From the NCBI GenBank assembly GCA_033977485.1, contig CM066984.1:29059501-29123500 (forward strand): a stretch of DNA of 64,000 nucleotides. The letters are read 5' to 3'. The position numbers and the translations under genes are program-made. Shown in pieces: positions 60,075 through 64,000 of this stretch. How positions within the stretch are numbered: the stretch's first letter is position 1; each line of letters starts with the position of its first letter. This DNA is from Hydrangea macrophylla (Eukaryota > Streptophyta > Magnoliopsida > Cornales > Hydrangeaceae). The notes below the pieces were generated by a model, which did no database searches, was not told where the DNA came from, and saw only the letters and a program-made list of their open reading frames with translations.

Positions 60075-61331
60075 ACAGAAGGTACAACACTCAACACCTA
60101 CATCATGTATTATATATAATCCCGATATTGCAGGAAGTTTGGTATTCGTCTGATTTGATTGTAAGAGGATTAGCCTACACCGTAAATTGTAGTTACCTGA
60201 ACAATTTGTTTGACACTAATCAACAGTAGTTATCCAAGTATAGATATAACATCAATTGCATCCCATATGACTTCTTTCACATCCCTATAAGACTTCAAAT
60301 GCATCCTTATATGACGTCAATTGCCTCCCTATCAAAAGACTACACCAACCATTGGTATGTTGGACAGAGACTAGAGATGAGGAATCTAAATTTTCTTTAG
60401 ATGTAGCTTTGACAAGAGAGGACAAACTAGAAGATTGCGAGTATATGGGAAGAGATACGAGTAACATAGAGACAACACCAGAATTACAAAGAGTATCATA
60501 GAAGGATTCTTTTCAACACCGATTGCCTGTTGCTTTTACCCAGTCGAGATTATATAATAGAACGACTCACGAAAATCAGTATATAGCTCTGCCTAACCTA
60601 TATAGGTAATACGTAGAAGTAGAACGAGTATTTAATGGATAGTACAACCTCGAGAGATGATTATGTCAATAGTATGTGGGAATTTGGAGATACGTGAGGA
60701 AGTTTAAATCACCAGTTACGATATTAGAGTCACAAATGCTTTCAAGTCAATATCCTGAGGGACGACGACAATAACACTGGAGTTAACAAGGATGTCGTGT
60801 GCAACAAGAGACCGACTGAGGACGCTAACAATCATGACAAGAAGTCTAGAGATGGGAGACAGCCAACAGATGATATAGTACAGACATCGTTAGCACAGTA
60901 TGAAGTATCTTCGACGGTGGGAGTAAACGACAATGCTCTTCTACGACTTAGATAAGATTAGAACACTTGATCAATAGAACCCTTACACCGTAGAGTTTTG
61001 CACAAGGAAGGAACCTTGTGTGTTTGGGGACTAGCCATTTTAGATTTGTGAGATGATTAGATTTTGCTACCTAGGACCTTTTTCCGAAGTTCAACTTACG
61101 AATATTATATATCTAAACCCGGGGATTAGTAGCTGTCACCCTAGTACTCATAGATCGTTGATGTTTTCGTATCGCGTGTAGAACATTAACCCATTGGCCG
61201 CTGATGTAATCATTTATGTAAAACAAGAACGTGAGCATTTAGAGTCTATCTTGCGAGATGGATTTCTTTTGGGTAATAGGGGCTACTGCTTCAGATTTTG
61301 AGGACGAAATCTTTTGATAAGTGGTGGATGA
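60075..61331 (+). other. E6 second interior after gag: no pol
   Basis: 1.26 kb, non-coding, with about 250 bp (60763-61010) missing from the first interior. It ends with the PPT-proximal block GAGGACGAAATCTTTTGATAA. Confidence 0.75.
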
Positions 61332-63687
61332 TGTAATATCCTATATTTTTAGGTATATGTAGATCCCTAGTACCTTTCTTAGCCTTCGGTGAGGTTGTGT
61401 GCCCAATCGATTGACCTTATCCCAATCGATTGCTTTTCCAATCGATTGGATATTTTACCAATCGATTGGCATTCTGCCGACCTAAATCCAATCGATTGGC
61501 ACCTGGTACCAATCGATTGAGAGTAGCTGGACTTGGCTACCTCGTTGGTTTTGTGTGGTTGTGATTGTTTTCCCCTCCCTATATATACCCTCTCCCTTAT
61601 ACATATATATGTTTGCTTGTGTGTGTGTTTAGAAGAGAGAGATATATATACTCTCATATATATACATACATATATTATATATATACTTACACACACTCTC
61701 GGGTTAGAGAGGAAGAGAAAAGAAGAAGAAGATGAAGAAGAAGAATGAAGAGAAGAGGAGCACAGAGAGAAGGAGAGAAGGGTAGAGAAGAAATAGAGAG
61801 AGAGAATTCACCATAGCCACCGCCGCGGAGCTCGGGATGCCGTCAATGGATCGCCTGAATAAGGTGAGTTTCATTAACTCACTCATGGAGGTGTTTTTGA
61901 GATATTTGTATGTGTTTAATAACGTTTATAAAGAGAAGAGGATCCCCACGTTTTTATAATAAAACCAACAGTTTTGAGGAAGAAGACAGAGTCCAATCGA
62001 TTGGCATTGGATCCAATCGATTGGATAAATTCCCAATCGATTACCATGAATCCCAATCGATTGCCAGTTTGTCCAATCGATTGGTATTGTTTCCAATCGA
62101 TTACCATGTTTGGTCAATCGATTGGATATGAGCAGAATGTTATTTGTATGTTGTCTTATACTTATGATATATCAGACTTGTTAATAGTTGTACCATATGG
62201 GTTATTGCACTGTGTGGATAAGATCTATAAGTACTATGTCAGGACTAGATTTATATGCAATTATCATTTATATTACGAGCTGAATTATCCTATGTTAACT
62301 GTCGATATGAGATGAATTGTTTAACTGTCATATGTTATTGTCAAACTAATAGTAGAACGGAATACAACTGCATGTTAATAATCAGTAATTAGTAGATATG
62401 ATTAATACAGAGCATGTGGCATTTCCTGTACTTAGTATATGAGCATTTTACAACATGTGTCAGCATGCATGGGATAGTGATATAAAGAGGTATGAGAAGC
62501 TGATGAGGAATGGGATATGTGACTTATGTGGAATATGAGATATGTGTATTTTGGATCCATGGGATCAACGGCTGACGAGTCGGGTGGACGTGGGATGGTT
62601 AGAGTTCCTAGTATGCCTCTTGCTGTTGAAGACGTCCAGTAATGCGTATGCACTATTGAAGACATCCAATGTACTATTGACGATTACGCCGGCTAGTGCC
62701 CTAATGTATTTTCACCGTGTAGTCGACCAGTGAGAATATACACAGCGTAGAAGACGTCTGTTGTGACGCTTCCATCGTTTACAAATAGGTGGTACCGTGT
62801 AGACGACCGGTAACCCTATCAAGGGATTATAGGACCTACTGCCTAGTCGGGTGATTCCGATTGGTATTATGGTATCTATGTATGGATACGGATCTGGATT
62901 ATGGTATCAACGTATGGATACGGAGATGGATAGAAATATGAAAATGAGTATGAATATGATAAGATAAATGTTCAGTCGTGGATTCAGCATCCCGACGTAA
63001 AGGTATATACATGGGATGGATGCATGGGTTGCATGCATGGATTTGATGAATACGTGATGAGATATTTACATTATGATCTTTATCCTTGTCATTACTTAAT
63101 ATGTTTCCTGCTATCCCTGAATTAATGTATAGTTTACTGAGACCTCCGCTATGTTCGTGAGTGATGTCATTGTAAAGGGATTAGCCGCATTTTAAGATGC
63201 TGAGCAGTTACAGTTAGGAGTGTTGTTTAATGTACTCACTCAGCTTTGTATTCAAAGCTGATGGCATTTGTGCCCTGGACATTCCAATGTCTAGAGCTTC
63301 GCAGGACTTGAGGACGAGAGACTGATGTTTCGCCGGACTTGGAGCTGAAGGCTGGAAGGAGAAGACGTGCTGCTTTGTAATAATTAGTTTGTATATCTGT
63401 TGTACTATTGTTGTTATTATTATAGGCCTGAGACTATAAGCCAGTTATTGTAATAGATTTAGTGGACTTTTATAATTGGTACTTGGGCATCTGTTGCTTC
63501 CAAACCTTTTATAGTTTCTGTTGTAGCCTCTGATTATGTTAATAAGATATTTTCTATGGATAACATCCTCCCTATCATTGTGTTTATTGGTTTGAGTAGG
63601 TGACAATGCGGTTATTCACCCGTCATTCCCTATGGACCCATAAAGGAAATTTATTTTTCTCAATTTATGCTGCTCCGGGGCGTGACA
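61332..63687 (+). repeat. E6 LTR3 (rightmost)
   Basis: 2356 bp, TGTAATATCC to CGGGGCGTGACA, followed by TTCTC. It is the longest of the three LTRs, with CCAATCGATTGG arrays at 61403-61527 and 61991-62128, TATATATA at 61580 and AAGGTGAGTT at 61861. Confidence 0.93.
61403..62128. repeat. CCAATCGATTGG arrays of E6 LTR3
   Basis: Six units at 61403-61527 and seven at 61991-62128, on either side of the TATA box and GTGAGT site. Confidence 0.88.
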
Positions 63688-63993
63688 TTCTCATTACACT
63701 TCTGCTGATTGGGTTAGCATGATGAGTGCTTTATCTGAGGCCGACATTTGTTGCATTGTGGGGCGTTGGGGCCTCCATGCTATGACCACCAGCCTCGGGA
63801 TTACCAGAGAGTGTGGTTGATAGGTCTGAGAGAGACTTCTTTCTATCATCCTCACCGATTGGCCAAACAGTACGGGCAAATTCAGGAGGTCTCCCGGGGG
63901 TTTATTGAGAGGGTCTTTGCTTCCAGAGTCAGAGATGTCACTATTGGTGCTTTCATTAGTGGATGGGCCTGCCGAGTAAAAGCCTACTTCTAA
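63688..63993 (+). pseudogene. DUF7745-like ORF of E5, last part
   Basis: It resumes with the second TTCTC copy and matches the C-terminal third of the E7 copy: VWLIGLRETSFYHPHRLAKQYGQ and RVFASRV, ending KAYF and TAA at 63991. Together with 29391-30085 it gives 996 nt (one TTCTC counted), against 999 in E7. Confidence 0.75.
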
Positions 63994-64000
63994 AGACCTT

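Larger units (their letters stand above)
30086..63687 (+). mobile_element. E6: gag-only LTR element in tandem LTR-int-LTR-int-LTR form, TSD TTCTC
   Basis: Three co-oriented LTRs (30086-53085 less E7; 55940-58228; 61332-63687) alternate with two near-identical interiors, each with a PBS, a gag ORF and no pol. One perfect duplication TTCTC (30081-30085 and 63688-63692) flanks the whole array, and the E7 cassette copy shows the empty site. There was thus one insertion, later enlarged, most simply by unequal recombination between LTRs of sister copies. Gag without pol fits the TR-GAG class of non-autonomous elements, dependent on a partner for reverse transcription and integration. Confidence 0.92.
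20502..64000 (-). mobile_element. E5: minus-strand Tat/Ogre-type element, 3' part
   Basis: On the minus strand the order is (beyond the window) pol, then an antisense gene cassette, repeats, PPT (23759-23773) and 3' LTR (20502-23758). This matches E7 in opposite orientation. E5 is interrupted by a hAT element (27810-28995) and by E6 (30086-63687); the last 306 bp of its second cassette gene lie at 63688-63993. The gag-pol part and 5' LTR should lie beyond 64000, followed by GTGAC and the remainder of E1's 3' LTR. Confidence 0.88.

Noticed and set aside
55940..61332. Two independent insertions side by side for E6
   Set aside because: Only one target duplication exists, at the outer borders, and LTR2 is shared with interiors abutting both sides.
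61974..62315. 113-codon ORF and its counterparts at 30358, 56500 and 61910
   Set aside because: The peptide is largely the translated CCAATCGATTGG array within an LTR, repeated as NRL, PIDW and QSI in different frames.
1..64000. Host genes, tRNA or rRNA genes
   Set aside because: No exon series, tRNA cloverleaf or rRNA match was seen outside element-borne genes. PBS sequences resemble tRNA ends only.

Overview
The window is plant nuclear DNA, almost certainly from a large, repeat-rich angiosperm genome. It contains no host gene, tRNA or rRNA that I can support. It is a stack of nested LTR retrotransposons (Ty3/Gypsy type), and most element borders can be fixed to the base from target-site duplications (TSDs), primer-binding sites (PBSs), polypurine tracts (PPTs) or internal empty-site copies. 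The species cannot be named from the sequence.

Layout. Bases 1-2785 are gene-free flank with two small fold-back elements. E1 (2786-20501, continuing beyond the window) is an old non-coding LTR element with a 5' LTR, a tRNA-iMet-type PBS, a poly-G PPT and the start of its 3' LTR. Its interior holds E2, a solo LTR (5636-17263). E2 holds E3, a second solo LTR (7891-15120, TSD ATTTG). E3 holds E4, a 4.2-kb solo LTR of a Tat/Ogre-type element (9689-13917, TSD ATAAT). E1's 3' LTR is broken by E5 (20502 to beyond 64000), a minus-strand Tat-type element of which the 3' LTR and the antisense gene cassette are visible. A hAT element (27810-28995, TSD CTCCGGGT) and E6 (30086-63687, TSD TTCTC) sit in that cassette. 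E6 is a gag-only LTR element in the tandem form LTR-gag-LTR-gag-LTR. Its first LTR holds E7 (30908-51836, TSD ATGAG), a complete 20.9-kb Tat-type element.

How the parts work. E7 shows the Tat plan: LTR, tRNA-Arg-type PBS, gag, protease, reverse transcriptase, RNase H, a second (archaeal-type) RNase H, integrase, a 3' spacer, PPT and LTR. Between pol and the 3' LTR it carries two antisense genes: a six-exon plant mobile domain (PMD) gene and an ORF resembling DUF7745 proteins. E5 carries the same cassette. Five of six PMD exon lengths match exactly between the two diverged copies, and the sixth differs only by a frameshifting indel; all introns lie between codons. All protein genes here are broken by nonsense codons, frameshifts or lost catalytic residues, so no element looks autonomous.

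The most notable points are the antisense PMD/DUF7745-like cassette with its own 5' UTR intron, a GC-rich palindrome array shared by Tat LTRs and the upstream region of that cassette, the single-TSD three-LTR tandem, and palindromic CCAATCGATTGG arrays in two LTR families.
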